Numbered from the stretch's first letter, positions 20,625 to 30,803 are shown. The stretch: DNA of 64,000 bases from Staphylococcus epidermidis (GCF_006742205.1 NZ_AP019721.1:1054001-1118000), one strand, 5' to 3'. Notes: a model not told the origin generated them from the letters alone. Translations and numbers: made by a program.

Positions 20625-21710
20625 ATGACTATTGATAACTCAAAAACATTGGAACGAATTAAAATATTAACAGAGCTTCATGGAGCACCTGGTTTTGAAG
20701 ATGAAGTGAGAAGTTATATGAAAAGTGAAATGGAACCATACGTGGATAAGTTTATTCAAAATAAGATGGGTGGTTTCTATGGTATAAAAAAATCAAATAA
20801 AGAAAACGCACCTCGAGTTATGATAGCAGCACATATGGATGAAATAGGTTTTATGATTACTCATATTAATGATAATGGAATGATTCAATTTACGAATTTA
20901 GGTGGCGTGGCTAATGATATTTGGCAAGGACAAAGATTAAAAATAAAAAATAGATACGGTAAAGAAATCATAGGTGTAGTTGCTAATATTCCTAAACATT
21001 TTAGAACAGGAAATGAAAGCATACCTCAAATCAAAGATTTAATGCTAGATATTGGTGCTTCTTCATCAGAAGAAGTGCGCAATCGGGGTGTAGAGGTGGG
21101 CGATACAATAGTTCCTCACACAATAATGACTCAGTTGTCAAAAAACAGATACAGCGCGAAAGCCTGGGACAATCGATATGGTTGTGTCTTAGCTATTGAG
21201 ATATTAGAATTATTAAAAGACGTTCAACTAGATGTTGACTTATATGTTGGTGCCAATGTACAAGAAGAAGTTGGACTTAGAGGAGCTAAAGCTGCCGCAA
21301 AGCAAATTGATCCTGATATTGCATTCGTTGTCGATTGCTCCCCTGCAAATGATATCAAAGGTAAACAACAACTTTCTGGTGTGTTAGGGGAGGGGACTTT
21401 AATTCGTATCAAAGATGGTACTATGATACTTAAACCATTATTTAGAGATTATCTCCTTAAGCTAGCAGAAGAAAATCAGATTGCATATCAATATTATATA
21501 TCACCAGGTGGTACAGATGGTGGGGAGATTCATAAAGAAAATGAAGGTATACCAACAGCTGTTATTGGAGTATGTGCGCGTTATATTCATAGCACTGATG
21601 CGGTCTTTGATATTAGAGATTATTTTTCTGCACGTCACTTGCTAAAAGAAAGTATTATTCATTTAACAAGTGGACAAATTCAACAATTACAATATGGAAA
21701 GGAATTTTGA
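20625..21710 (+). CDS. M42-family glutamyl aminopeptidase
   Basis: 361 residues from ATG 20625 (AAGGAGTGA upstream; the longer frame begins with a GTG inside that site). Dinuclear metal-site residues of the M42/PepA family are visible: AAHMDEIGF (His70, Asp72), AWDNRYGC, QEEVGLRGAK (paired Glu), VDCSPAND and the late YIHSTDAV histidine. The family forms large dodecameric tetrahedral aminopeptidases in the cytoplasm. The next gene, a thioredoxin-like protein, starts 5 bases downstream, giving the ytpO/ytoP-ytpP arrangement familiar from Bacillus. Confidence 0.92.
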   Translation: MTIDNSKTLERIKILTELHGAPGFEDEVRSYMKSEMEPYVDKFIQNKMGGFYGIKKSNKENAPRVMIAAHMDEIGFMITHINDNGMIQFTNLGGVANDIWQGQRLKIKNRYGKEIIGVVANIPKHFRTGNESIPQIKDLMLDIGASSSEEVRNRGVEVGDTIVPHTIMTQLSKNRYSAKAWDNRYGCVLAIEILELLKDVQLDVDLYVGANVQEEVGLRGAKAAAKQIDPDIAFVVDCSPANDIKGKQQLSGVLGEGTLIRIKDGTMILKPLFRDYLLKLAEENQIAYQYYISPGGTDGGEIHKENEGIPTAVIGVCARYIHSTDAVFDIRDYFSARHLLKESIIHLTSGQIQQLQYGKEF

Positions 21711-21715
21711 TATTT

Positions 21716-22027
21716 ATGATTAAACTTGAATCAGAACAACAATTTGAAGAATTAAAAAAAGGGTATACAGTATTTGAATTCACTGCTGGATGGTGTCCAG
21801 ATTGTAAAGTAATTGAACCGGATTTACCTAAATTAGAGAAAAAATACAGTCAATTACAATTTGTGTCTGTAGATAGAGATCAATTTATAGATATTTGTGT
21901 TCAAAATGATATTTTAGGCATTCCTAGTTTTCTTATCTTTAAAGAAGGTCAACTTTTAGGAAGCTATATAGGTAAAGAGAGAAAATCAATTGATCAAATT
22001 GATCAATTTTTATCTCAACACATTTAA
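21716..22027 (+). CDS. ytpP: Thioredoxin-like protein YtpP
   Basis: 103 residues with a single thioredoxin fold. The redox motif is WCPDC (Cys27, Cys30), and the cis-proline loop reads GIPSFLIF. It is likely a cytoplasmic disulfide oxidoreductase. Start chosen at ATG 21716; an in-frame TTG at 21707 overlaps the end of the peptidase gene and gives three extra residues. It is transcribed with the M42 peptidase and ends at a strong hairpin. The redox partner is unknown. Confidence 0.9.
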   Translation: MIKLESEQQFEELKKGYTVFEFTAGWCPDCKVIEPDLPKLEKKYSQLQFVSVDRDQFIDICVQNDILGIPSFLIFKEGQLLGSYIGKERKSIDQIDQFLSQHI

Positions 22028-22040
22028 TAATTAGTCAGAA

Positions 22041-22102
22041 AATGACTCAGCAAATCTACATTAATTTATAATAACAAATTAATGTGATTATCTGAGTTTT
22101 TT
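22041..22102 (+). terminator. ytpP terminator
   Basis: A long imperfect stem (GACTCAG...TACATTAATTT with AAATTAATGTG...CTGAGTT) is followed by TTTTTTC, 14 bp after the ytpP stop. Confidence 0.8.
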
Positions 22103-22164
22103 CTGTTAACTCAACATTATTTATTGTAAACTGTAAAAAGGTGCGAAAATAGGGAGTGTTAATA

Positions 22165-23019
22165 ATGAATGTCTTCCAAATGAGAGATAAATTGAAAGCG
22201 CGTTTAAAACATTTAGACGTAGAATTCAAGTTTGATAGAGAAGAAGAAACGTTACGTATTGTAAGAATTGACAATCACAAAGGTGTAACGATTAAACTTA
22301 ACGCTATCGTCGCAAAATATGAAGAACAAAAAGAAAAAATTATAGATGAAATTTGTTATTATGTCGAGGAAGCAATCGCTCAGATGGGTGATGAAGTGAT
22401 TAATAATGTTGAGGACATACAAATTATGCCGGTTATAAGAGCTACAAGTTTCGACAAAGAAACTAAGGAAGGTCATGCATTTGTGTTAACAGAACATACT
22501 GCTGAAACTAATATATATTACGCTCTTGATCTAGGGAAATCTTATCGGCTAATAGATGAAAATATGTTACAAACGTTAAATTTAACTGCTCAACAAGTGA
22601 AAGAAATGTCACTATTTAATGTTCGTAAGTTAGAGTGTCGCTATAGTACGGATGAAGTTAAAGGTAATATTTTTTACTTCATCAACACAAATGATGGATA
22701 TGATGCAAGTCGTATTTTAAATACTTCTTTTTTAAATCATATTCAACACCAATGTGAAGGTGAAATGCTTGTTGGTGTGCCACATCAAGATGTATTAATT
22801 CTTGCAGATATTAGAAATAAAACAGGTTATGATGTTATGGCTCATTTGACTATGGAATTCTTTACTAAAGGACTTGTTCCGATTACTTCTTTATCATTTG
22901 GTTATGATAACGGACATCTAGAGCCAATATTTATTTTGGGGAAAAATAATAAACAAAAAAGAGATCCTAACGTTATTCAACGTTTAGAAGCGAACAGAAA
23001 AAAATTCAAAAAAGATTAA
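22165..23019 (+). CDS. ytpQ: DUF1444-family protein YtpQ
   Basis: 284 residues from ATG 22165 (AGGGAG upstream; the longer frame starts at GTG within that site). Recognised from the family start [21 protein letters not shown] and the mid-protein block [12 protein letters not shown]; length agrees with staphylococcal DUF1444 proteins. There is no signal peptide, membrane segment or catalytic motif that I can recognise. It sits in the conserved ytpP-ytpQ-ytpR-ytpS cluster. Biochemical role is unknown. Confidence 0.85.
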   Translation: MNVFQMRDKLKARLKHLDVEFKFDREEETLRIVRIDNHKGVTIKLNAIVAKYEEQKEKIIDEICYYVEEAIAQMGDEVINNVEDIQIMPVIRATSFDKETKEGHAFVLTEHTAETNIYYALDLGKSYRLIDENMLQTLNLTAQQVKEMSLFNVRKLECRYSTDEVKGNIFYFINTNDGYDASRILNTSFLNHIQHQCEGEMLVGVPHQDVLILADIRNKTGYDVMAHLTMEFFTKGLVPITSLSFGYDNGHLEPIFILGKNNKQKRDPNVIQRLEANRKKFKKD

Positions 23020-23041
23020 TGATAGAAATGGAGTTTTATAA

Positions 23042-23638
23042 ATGAACTTATTTTACAATCCTAAAGGTGTTGGAGATGTTGCATTTATTCAAATTGAACC
23101 TTCAGTTGGTCCTTTTGAATATGAACAAAAACATGGTGTGGTAGAAATCAAAAAAGAAAATGAGGTAGTAGGTTATAATATATTTAATGTGTCTAATAAT
23201 GTGACAATAAATGATAATGGACATATTAAACTAACTACTGAATTAATCAAAGATTTACAACAACTGATTACTGAAGCAGGTTTTGATTATCAACTTGATA
23301 CTGATGTATCGCCTAAATTTGTAGTTGGTTACGTAGAAACTAAAGAAAAACACCCTAATGCAGACAAACTAAGTGTGTTGAATGTAAATGTCGGTACTGA
23401 AAAACTTCAAATTGTTTGTGGGGCTCCAAATGTAGAATCTGGTCAGAAGGTCGTTGTTGCAAAAGTTGGGGCCGTTATGCCAAGCGGAATGGTAATTAAA
23501 GATGCCCAATTACGTGGGGTAGATTCTAGTGGTATGATTTGCTCAATGAAAGAATTAAATTTGCCTAATGCTCCTAAAGAAAAAGGAATTATGGTACTTA
23601 ACGATGACTATGATATTGGTCAGGCATTTTTTGAATAA
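23042..23638 (+). CDS. ytpR: YtpR, stand-alone tRNA-binding (EMAP) domain protein
   Basis: 198 residues. The C-terminal half (about 90-198) is the OB-fold tRNA-binding domain found at the N-terminus of PheRS beta and in Arc1/EMAP: VGYVETKEKHPNADKLSVLNV and VCGAPNVESGQKVVVAKVGAVMPSG are diagnostic. The N-terminal half is specific to YtpR. It probably binds tRNA but has no synthetase catalytic domain. It lies 22 bp after ytpQ and 20 bp before the translocase gene, so all three are likely co-transcribed. Confidence 0.9.
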   Translation: MNLFYNPKGVGDVAFIQIEPSVGPFEYEQKHGVVEIKKENEVVGYNIFNVSNNVTINDNGHIKLTTELIKDLQQLITEAGFDYQLDTDVSPKFVVGYVETKEKHPNADKLSVLNVNVGTEKLQIVCGAPNVESGQKVVVAKVGAVMPSGMVIKDAQLRGVDSSGMICSMKELNLPNAPKEKGIMVLNDDYDIGQAFFE

Positions 23639-23658
23639 TTAAGAAAGGTAGTGTAATT

Positions 23659-26600
23659 ATGAGCTGGTTTGATAAATTATTTGGCGATGACAACGGTTCG
23701 AATGACGATTTGTTACGCAAAAATAAAAATAGACGTCAGTCTCAGCAATCAAAACAAAATAATCAAGACTCATTACTGCCTCAAAATAATGATATTTATA
23801 GTCGACCAAGAGGTAAATTTAGATTTCCAATACAAGTTTCTGAAAATGAATATACGCAAAAAAATGAAAATTATAATGAACATAACCAAGAAGAAACAAA
23901 CGATATAATGAGATCATATAACCAGCATGATAATCCTGAATTTGATTCTTCTGGTAAAAGACATCGACGCCGACGCCAAGCGTATTCAAAACACGATCAA
24001 TCTAAGATTACACAACAAAAGCAATTTGCAGATAACAATTATACAAATAATAACAGTGTTTTTAATCAAAACGACAATAAGAAATCTTCACAACAACGTA
24101 AATCAATACAATCTGAAAATATCAAAAACAAAGCAAACACTAAGAATACGTCGACATCTCCTGAATTTACATATTTAAATCATAGTTTTAAATCAAGCGA
24201 GGTACCCTCAGCGATTTTTGGTACAAAAAAACGAAGACCGATTGAGAATGGTGTCATACCGCCAGAACATAAGGAATTAAATGATAAAGAGATTGTTCAA
24301 CAGGATGAAGTCTCGCATTCAACGAAATCAATAGATGCATCAAAAAATGTTTCTAATAGTAACGATAACAATATTGAAAAAAATCAACAGAAAAAACAAC
24401 AAACAACTGCTCAAACTGAGTCATCATCAGAAAATATGCATAATGTTGAAAAGTCAAATTATCAAACTACTAAGCGTAAAACACCAAATTACTCTAAAGT
24501 AGATAATACGATTAATATTGAAAATATCTATGCTTCACAAATTGTAGAAGAAATCAGAAGAGAAAGAGAACGTAAAGTTCTACAGAAACGACGTTTTAAG
24601 AAAGCCTTACAACAAAAACGTCAACAAAATCAACAGTCAGAAGAGGATTCAATTCAAAAAGCTATTGATGAAATGTATGCTAAGCAAGCCCAACATTACA
24701 CAGGCGAAAGTTCATTGGATTTAGAAAATGAAAGTAATCAAGATTCGTCATCTAATAGTCTAGAGAAACAATCAAATAGCAGCAACATTGACAATAAAGA
24801 AGCCCAAAATAACACACCTTTATTTAACTACGAAGAAATTGACTTAGATACGACATCAGATGTATATAAAGTTAATGAAGAAGAAACTGAATCTAAAAAT
24901 GATGAAGATTTAGTATCATCAAATCATTATCATTCTAATGATGATGCGGAAGTAGAAGATGCCGAATATCACGAATTAGATGATAACCGACAACAAAACC
25001 AAAGTAACTCTCAAGACGATATAATTAGTTCAAAATCAAGTACTTCAAATATGTATGATAATGCAATCAGTGCAAGTGTAGATAATAACACTGAAAGAGC
25101 TAAATCAAATGAAGATAAAAATGATACAGAAATTACACACTTAGATGGAACAACAAGTGCAAAAGTTAGTGACGAGAAAATTGAATCTAATACAAACAAT
25201 CATTTAGAACAAGATAAGAATGTAAAATTAAAAAATGTAAATTCATTAAAATCTTCAAATTCTGATACAGGTCAAACAAGAAAACAACGTTTTGGTGGTA
25301 GTAGACCGTTTAATGTTTTAATGACACCATCAGATAAAAAGAGAATGATGGATCAAAACCACAAAAAAGTAAGTGTTCCAGAGCTTAAACCTGAAAAACA
25401 AGCGAATGCAAATCATAGAAAAGACAGCGAATCTAATAAATCTGAAGAATTTAAACAAATCAATACTAATAGAGAAACCGATTCTAATAGTTATGAATCT
25501 AATGGCATAGAGCATGATATGAATTCATCAAGTGATGAGCACGTATATGAAACACCATCCAAACAACAGGATGAGCAAATACAAAAGCTACAAGATGATT
25601 TTCATTTTGAAAACGCAAATCATGCTAAAATTAACAATTCAAATGAAACTGGCAATCAAAGTAATATAAGTCATTCAAAACGGTCACAATATTCAACAAA
25701 TGAAAGTAAAAATATTGATACACAAACTTCAAATTCAAGTACATCAAATCAAAATTTTCAACGTATTCGTAAAGGACCGAATATTAAATTGCCGAGTTAT
25801 CAATTATTGGAAGCCCCAGAACCACATGAAAAAGATCAAGATTGGATAGATAATAAAAAGCAAGAATTAAACGACGCATTATATTATTTCAATGTGCCTG
25901 CGGAAGTGAAAAATGTAACAGAAGGACCGAGTGTTACTCGATTCGAATTATCTGTTGAAAAAGGTGTCAAAGTATCAAGAATCACGGCATTACAAGATGA
26001 TATAAAAATGGCTTTAGCTGCTAAAGATATTAGAATTGAAGCACCAATTCCAGGTACAAGTTTAGTAGGTATTGAAGTGCCAAATCAAAATCCTACTAAA
26101 GTGAATTTAAGGTCAATTATTGAATCACCTAAATTTAAAAATACAGAGTCCAAACTTACAGTTGCAATGGGTTATCGAATTAATAATGAACCCTTATTGA
26201 TGGATATCGCTAAAACACCTCATGCACTTATCGCTGGTGCTACAGGGTCAGGTAAATCGGTATGTATCAATAGTATCTTAATGTCTTTACTTTATAAAAA
26301 TCATCCAGAAGAATTGCGTTTATTACTCATTGATCCGAAAATGGTAGAACTTGCACCTTATAATGATTTACCACATCTCGTATCACCTGTAATAACAGAT
26401 GTAAAAGCAGCTACACAAAGTTTAAAATGGGCTGTTGAAGAAATGGAAAAACGTTATAAATTGTTTGCTCAATATCATGTCAGAAATATTACTGCTTTCA
26501 ATAAAAAAGCACCTTATGAGCAAAGAATGCCTAAAATTGTTATAGTAATTGATGAGTTAGCTGATCTTATGATGATGGCACCACAAGATGTAGAACAATC

Positions 26601-27168
26601 AATTGCACGTATAGCTCAAAAAGCTCGAGCTTGTGGTATCCATATGTTAGTTGCTACACAACGACCATCAGTGAATGTAATCACTGGTCTTATTAAAGCT
26701 AATATACCTACTAGAATTGCATTTATGGTTTCATCGAGTGTTGATTCTAGAACGATTTTAGACAGTGGTGGCGCTGAAAGATTATTAGGTTATGGTGATA
26801 TGCTTTATTTAGGTAGCGGTATGAATAAACCTATACGTGTTCAAGGTACATTTGTTTCAGATGACGAAATAGATGAAGTTGTTGACTTTATTAAGCAACA
26901 GCGTGATCCTGAATATTTATTTGAAGAAAAAGAATTATTAAAGAAAACACAAACTCAAGCACAAGATGATTTATTTGATGATGTATGTGAGTTTATGGTT
27001 GAAGAGGGACATATTTCTACTTCTCTTATCCAAAGACATTTCCAAATTGGTTATAACAGAGCGGCAAGGATTATCGATCAGCTAGAACAATTAGGATATA
27101 TTTCAGGTGCTAATGGTTCTAAACCAAGGGATGTTTATATTACAGAAGCGGATTTAAGTAAAGAATAA
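23659..27168 (+). CDS. Soluble FtsK/SftA-type DNA translocase
   Basis: 1169 residues. The first 690 or so are low-complexity (Asn/Gln/Ser/Lys/Glu-rich) with no membrane segment, unlike SpoIIIE or classical FtsK. The motor begins around 710. Walker A GATGSGKSV is at about 858-866 and Walker B VIVIDELADLM at about 960-970. The C-terminal winged-helix gamma domain (from about 1105, DDVCEFMVEEGHISTSLIQ) would read KOPS-like sites. By analogy with B. subtilis SftA and S. aureus FtsK it clears chromosome arms from the closing septum. Lack of transmembrane helices points to SftA-type recruitment through the N-terminus (inference). It is followed 20 bp later by murC. Confidence 0.93.
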   Translation: MSWFDKLFGDDNGSNDDLLRKNKNRRQSQQSKQNNQDSLLPQNNDIYSRPRGKFRFPIQVSENEYTQKNENYNEHNQEETNDIMRSYNQHDNPEFDSSGKRHRRRRQAYSKHDQSKITQQKQFADNNYTNNNSVFNQNDNKKSSQQRKSIQSENIKNKANTKNTSTSPEFTYLNHSFKSSEVPSAIFGTKKRRPIENGVIPPEHKELNDKEIVQQDEVSHSTKSIDASKNVSNSNDNNIEKNQQKKQQTTAQTESSSENMHNVEKSNYQTTKRKTPNYSKVDNTINIENIYASQIVEEIRRERERKVLQKRRFKKALQQKRQQNQQSEEDSIQKAIDEMYAKQAQHYTGESSLDLENESNQDSSSNSLEKQSNSSNIDNKEAQNNTPLFNYEEIDLDTTSDVYKVNEEETESKNDEDLVSSNHYHSNDDAEVEDAEYHELDDNRQQNQSNSQDDIISSKSSTSNMYDNAISASVDNNTERAKSNEDKNDTEITHLDGTTSAKVSDEKIESNTNNHLEQDKNVKLKNVNSLKSSNSDTGQTRKQRFGGSRPFNVLMTPSDKKRMMDQNHKKVSVPELKPEKQANANHRKDSESNKSEEFKQINTNRETDSNSYESNGIEHDMNSSSDEHVYETPSKQQDEQIQKLQDDFHFENANHAKINNSNETGNQSNISHSKRSQYSTNESKNIDTQTSNSSTSNQNFQRIRKGPNIKLPSYQLLEAPEPHEKDQDWIDNKKQELNDALYYFNVPAEVKNVTEGPSVTRFELSVEKGVKVSRITALQDDIKMALAAKDIRIEAPIPGTSLVGIEVPNQNPTKVNLRSIIESPKFKNTESKLTVAMGYRINNEPLLMDIAKTPHALIAGATGSGKSVCINSILMSLLYKNHPEELRLLLIDPKMVELAPYNDLPHLVSPVITDVKAATQSLKWAVEEMEKRYKLFAQYHVRNITAFNKKAPYEQRMPKIVIVIDELADLMMMAPQDVEQSIARIAQKARACGIHMLVATQRPSVNVITGLIKANIPTRIAFMVSSSVDSRTILDSGGAERLLGYGDMLYLGSGMNKPIRVQGTFVSDDEIDEVVDFIKQQRDPEYLFEEKELLKKTQTQAQDDLFDDVCEFMVEEGHISTSLIQRHFQIGYNRAARIIDQLEQLGYISGANGSKPRDVYITEADLSKE

Positions 27169-27188
27169 AATGAGTAAGGAGTATTGAA

Positions 27189-28502
27189 ATGACACACTAT
27201 CATTTTGTCGGAATTAAAGGCTCAGGCATGAGTTCATTAGCACAAATCATGCATGACCTCGGTCATGAAGTACAAGGTTCAGACATAGAATCATACGTTT
27301 TTACAGAAGTTGCATTAAGAAATAAAGGGATTAAAATTTTACCTTTTGATGCAAATAATATTACAAAAGAAATGGTTGTCATCCAAGGTAATGCATTTCC
27401 TGATAATCATGAAGAAATTGTTAGGGCACATGAATTAAAGCTTGATATTATAAAATATCATGACTTTCTTGGTCATGTTATAAATCAATATACATCTGTT
27501 GCTGTTACAGGTGCACACGGTAAAACGTCTACAACTGGTTTGTTGTCACATGTGATGAATGGAGATAAAAAGACATCATTCCTAATCGGTGATGGTACAG
27601 GTATGGGACTACCAGGAAGTGACTATTTTGCTTTTGAGGCTTGTGAATACCGTAGGCACTTCTTAAGTTATCATCCAGATTATGCAATTATGACTAATAT
27701 TGATTTTGACCATCCAGATTATTTTAAAAATATCGATGATGTTTATGATGCATTCCAACATATGGCATTAAATGTTAAGAAAGGAATTATTGCTTGGGGC
27801 GATGATGAATATTTACGTAAATTAGATGTGGATATTCCGGTTTATTATTATGGCTTTAAAGAAACAGATGACATCTATGCTAAAAATATTCAAATTACTG
27901 AAAAGGGTACGCAATTTGATGTATATATTAAAGGCGAATTTTATGATCAATTCTTATCCCCACAATATGGAAATCACAACATTCTAAACGCACTTGCTGT
28001 AATAGCAATTAGTTATTTAGAAGACATGAATGTAGAAAATATTAAAGAAGCACTGATAACATTTGGTGGTGTAAAACGTCGTTTTAATGAAACAAAAGTA
28101 TCAAATCAAGTAATAGTAGACGATTATGCACACCATCCAAGAGAAATTAGTGCTACAATTGAGACAGCGCGAAAAAAATATCCGCAAAAAGATGTTGTTG
28201 CCGTTTTTCAACCACATACGTTCTCAAGAACTCAAGCATTTTTAAACGAATTTGCTGAGAGTTTAAGTAAGGCAGACCAAGTATTTTTATGTGAAATATT
28301 CGGTTCAATAAGAGAAAATACGGGAGATTTAACTATAGAAGATTTAATCAATCGTATTGACGGCTCGACGCTTATAGATGAAAATAGTATTGATGTATTA
28401 GAAAAATTTGATAACGCTGTAATTTTATTTATGGGCGCTGGTGACATTCAAAAGTTACTAAAAGCTTATTTCGAAAAATTAGGCGTAAAAAATGATTTTT
28501 AA
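27189..28502 (+). CDS. murC: UDP-N-acetylmuramate--L-alanine ligase
   Basis: 437 residues, the usual MurC length. It adds the first amino acid to UDP-MurNAc using ATP in the cytoplasm. Visible signatures are the N-terminal Rossmann GIKGSGMSS (8-16), the Mur-ligase P-loop GAHGKTSTT (108-116), [11 protein letters not shown] and [10 protein letters not shown]. Its ribosome-binding site (AAGGAG) is 20 bases after the translocase stop, so it is probably the last gene of the ytpQRS-murC run. Confidence 0.97.
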
Positions 28503-28505
28503 TAT

Positions 28506-28530
28506 GTTTATATAAAAGCATCATGGGTAT
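28506..28530 (+). promoter_or_regulatory. SigB-type promoter for ytxG-ytxH
   Basis: GTTTAT (28506-28511), a 13-base spacer, then GGGTAT (28525-28530) match the sigma-B consensus GTTTAA-N12-15-GGGTAT with one mismatch. It lies 46 bases before the ytxG ATG. The orthologous genes in B. subtilis and S. aureus are, to my knowledge, sigma-B controlled. Confidence 0.68.
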
Positions 28531-28576
28531 TAAATATTAATGACTTTTATTTTATGGTAATTAGGAGGCGTTTTTA

Positions 28577-29068
28577 ATGGATTGGATTTTACCAATTGCA
28601 GGAATCATCGCTGCGATAGCGTTTTTAATTTTATGTATCGGTATCGTCGTGGTACTTATTTCTGTTAAAAAGAATTTAGACTATGTGGCTAAAACACTAG
28701 ATGGTGTTGAAGGTCAAGTTCAAGGTATTACTCGTGAAACGACTGATTTACTTCATAAAGTGAATCGCTTAACTGAAGATATTCAAGGTAAAGTTGATCG
28801 TTTAAATTCTGTAGTTGATGCTGTTAAGGGCATTGGAGACTCAGTACAAAACTTAAATGGATCTGTAGATAGAGTTACAAACTCAATTACGCACAATATT
28901 TCTCAAAATGAAGATAAAATTTCTCAAGTTGTACAATGGTCAAATGTTGCAATGGAAATTGCTGACAAATGGCAAAACAGATACAATCGTAGAGGAAGTG
29001 CAAACTACAAAACAAACACTGTAGCAGATGATGCAAATCATAGCTACAATTCACGTGTTAATAAATAA
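28577..29068 (+). CDS. DUF948 protein, YtxG-like general stress protein
   Basis: 163 residues. Membrane segment at about 4-30 (ILPIAGIIAAIAFLILCIGIVVVLI) is followed by a long amphipathic helix with spaced leucine, threonine and valine (DLLHKVNRLTEDIQGKVDRLNSVVDAVKGIG). This is the DUF948 pattern. AGGAGG precedes the ATG by 9 bases. The murC - ytxG - ytxH - aroA - ccpA order is the same as in Bacillus. It is probably a membrane-bound stress protein; molecular role is unknown. Confidence 0.86.
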   Translation: MDWILPIAGIIAAIAFLILCIGIVVVLISVKKNLDYVAKTLDGVEGQVQGITRETTDLLHKVNRLTEDIQGKVDRLNSVVDAVKGIGDSVQNLNGSVDRVTNSITHNISQNEDKISQVVQWSNVAMEIADKWQNRYNRRGSANYKTNTVADDANHSYNSRVNK

Positions 29069-29090
29069 TTAATACTATTTAATGACAAAT

Positions 29091-29128
29091 GCACTTAAAT
29101 GAGGCTTTTACTTATTTAAGTGCTTTTG
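29091..29128 (+). terminator. Terminator-like hairpin between ytxG and ytxH
   Basis: GCACTTAAAT and its exact complement ATTTAAGTGC are followed by TTTTG. It ends about 8 bases before the AGGAGG of the next gene, so it may reduce ytxH expression relative to ytxG. Confidence 0.65.
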
Positions 29129-29145
29129 TTTTAGGAGGAAAGTTT

Positions 29146-30369
29146 ATGGAACATTATAATCGTGATAATTTCGAGAAAAGCCATACAAGCGAAGAATTGT
29201 ATCATCGCACATCTCGTTCACAATCTAACTCATTGAAGCGTAAGGATTTTGTAGTTAGTTTCATAGCAAGTGCGATAGTAGGTTCTGCTGTTGGATTGTA
29301 CTATAAAAATAAAATATATAAAAAAACGGATGAATTGAAAGAAAAAGAACAAGATTTACGTAGTAAAGTTGAAAACTATAGACAACGAGCGGAAGATACA
29401 GTGGTTTCTGTTAAATCTAAAGTTGAGCAATTAAAATATGATTCCAAAGATAATATCCATGCAGATGAATTACAAGCTCAAAAAGCTGCTATTCAACGCG
29501 AAACAGACTTAGCGGATGAATCACCGGAAGCGCAAGCAATTCAAGAAGCAAAAAAAGAAACAAAACAAGTGGATGATGTGAGACCATCAGCAACAGAATT
29601 AGCAGCTCAACAAAATGCTATTCAACACGAAACAGACTTAGCGGATGAATCACCGGAAGCGCAGGCAATTCAAGAAGCTAAAAGTGAAGTTGATTCAAAC
29701 AATAAAACATCTACGACGCACATAGATAGTGAGAAAGAACCTTCTGCTGAAGAAATTGCAATTGCTCAAACGGCAGTTAAAGAAGAAGCACGCAATCATG
29801 ATTTAGCAAACCCTTCTGCAAGTGGAGAAGATACTAAAAGTAAGTCAGAAACTGAAACAGAAAAATTAGCTGCAGCGGCAAAAGCAAAAAAAGATAGAAT
29901 AAATAATAATAATGAAGTTGCTAGTAACACGAAAAATCTAATGCAAGAAGAAGCTATAAAAGCTTCAAATAACTCTGATGTTCCAAATCTTGTAACTAAT
30001 TTAAATCAATCTCAAGCATCAGATACTAATTCAGTTGCTTATCGCTTAGCACAGGCAGCAAAAGAAAAAAGATCTAAGCTCACAAATGGCTCTAAAGAAA
30101 CACAACTTACAGAAGCGTTGTTAAAAGAACCATCAATTGCTAAAGCTCAAACAAAATTGAAGCGTATCCCTACACTTATTACTGAATCTAAAAAACATTC
30201 AAATAATCCGCACAGCCAAAAAAATTCGAATCAGACTAAGAATATAACAGCAACTAAAGAGGATTCCAAAGGCAAACAGCAACATACACCTAACCAAAAC
30301 AAACGTAATAAACAACAAAAAGTAGAAAAAACTAGTAGCAAAATTGAAAAACGAACATTTAATGATTAA
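29146..30369 (+). CDS. YtxH-domain protein with internally duplicated coiled-coil segment
   Basis: 407 residues from ATG 29146 (TAGGAGGAAAG upstream). A hydrophobic YtxH segment at about 37-53 (VVSFIASAIVGSAVGLYY) is followed by a charged helical region and an Asn/Lys/Ser/Gln-rich tail. A 43-residue block is duplicated in tandem: AAIQRETDLADESPEAQAIQ (from base 29485) and NAIQHETDLADESPEAQAIQ (from 29614). It is likely co-expressed with ytxG from the SigB promoter. The long tail is poorly conserved low-complexity sequence; no enzymatic motif is seen. Confidence 0.8.
   Translation: MEHYNRDNFEKSHTSEELYHRTSRSQSNSLKRKDFVVSFIASAIVGSAVGLYYKNKIYKKTDELKEKEQDLRSKVENYRQRAEDTVVSVKSKVEQLKYDSKDNIHADELQAQKAAIQRETDLADESPEAQAIQEAKKETKQVDDVRPSATELAAQQNAIQHETDLADESPEAQAIQEAKSEVDSNNKTSTTHIDSEKEPSAEEIAIAQTAVKEEARNHDLANPSASGEDTKSKSETETEKLAAAAKAKKDRINNNNEVASNTKNLMQEEAIKASNNSDVPNLVTNLNQSQASDTNSVAYRLAQAAKEKRSKLTNGSKETQLTEALLKEPSIAKAQTKLKRIPTLITESKKHSNNPHSQKNSNQTKNITATKEDSKGKQQHTPNQNKRNKQQKVEKTSSKIEKRTFND
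29488..29678 (+). repeat. Two direct 62-bp repeats inside the ytxH-like gene
   Basis: Bases 29488-29549 and 29617-29678 are nearly identical (a handful of differences) with a 129-bp period, in frame (43 codons). They encode the ETDLADESPEAQAIQEA block twice. Confidence 0.85.
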
Positions 30370-30562
30370 TCTCGAGTTTTAAATATTAACAATGATAAAG
30401 AGTAAAATGAAGTGTATTGAACATTATAAAAGTTATATTCTTTATCTACTTAACACGATTTACTAACTATTGTAATTATTATGTTAAATTTTAAATTTAA
30501 GTCATTAATTTAAGAGATTATTTCACTTTAAAATTAGATATTTAAATAATATCTGAAATCTT

Positions 30563-30608
30563 GAGGTAGGACGACGAATTTATATTCAGTTCGTTCCTAT
30601 CTTTTTTA
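30563..30608 (+). terminator. Terminator in the ytxH-aroA gap
   Basis: GAGGTAGGACGA pairs imperfectly with TCGTTCCTATCT, followed by TTTTT. Apart from this the 434-base gap (30370-30803) is AT-rich; I see no small gene or riboswitch and no convincing promoter for aroA. Confidence 0.7.
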
Positions 30609-30803
30609 ACATTTAAATAATATTGTAATATCATTATTTAACAAATTATTACTTACATAAATTTACAGAAGATTTAGTATTTTCTGTAAATTGACGCTTG
30701 AACTATAAATGTGAAATTGTTAAAATTAGATTTGAATAATTTTAATTTTATCGCTTTAAAGTAACATACTTTATGCGGAACTATATCTTAGAGGTGAGTA
30801 GAA

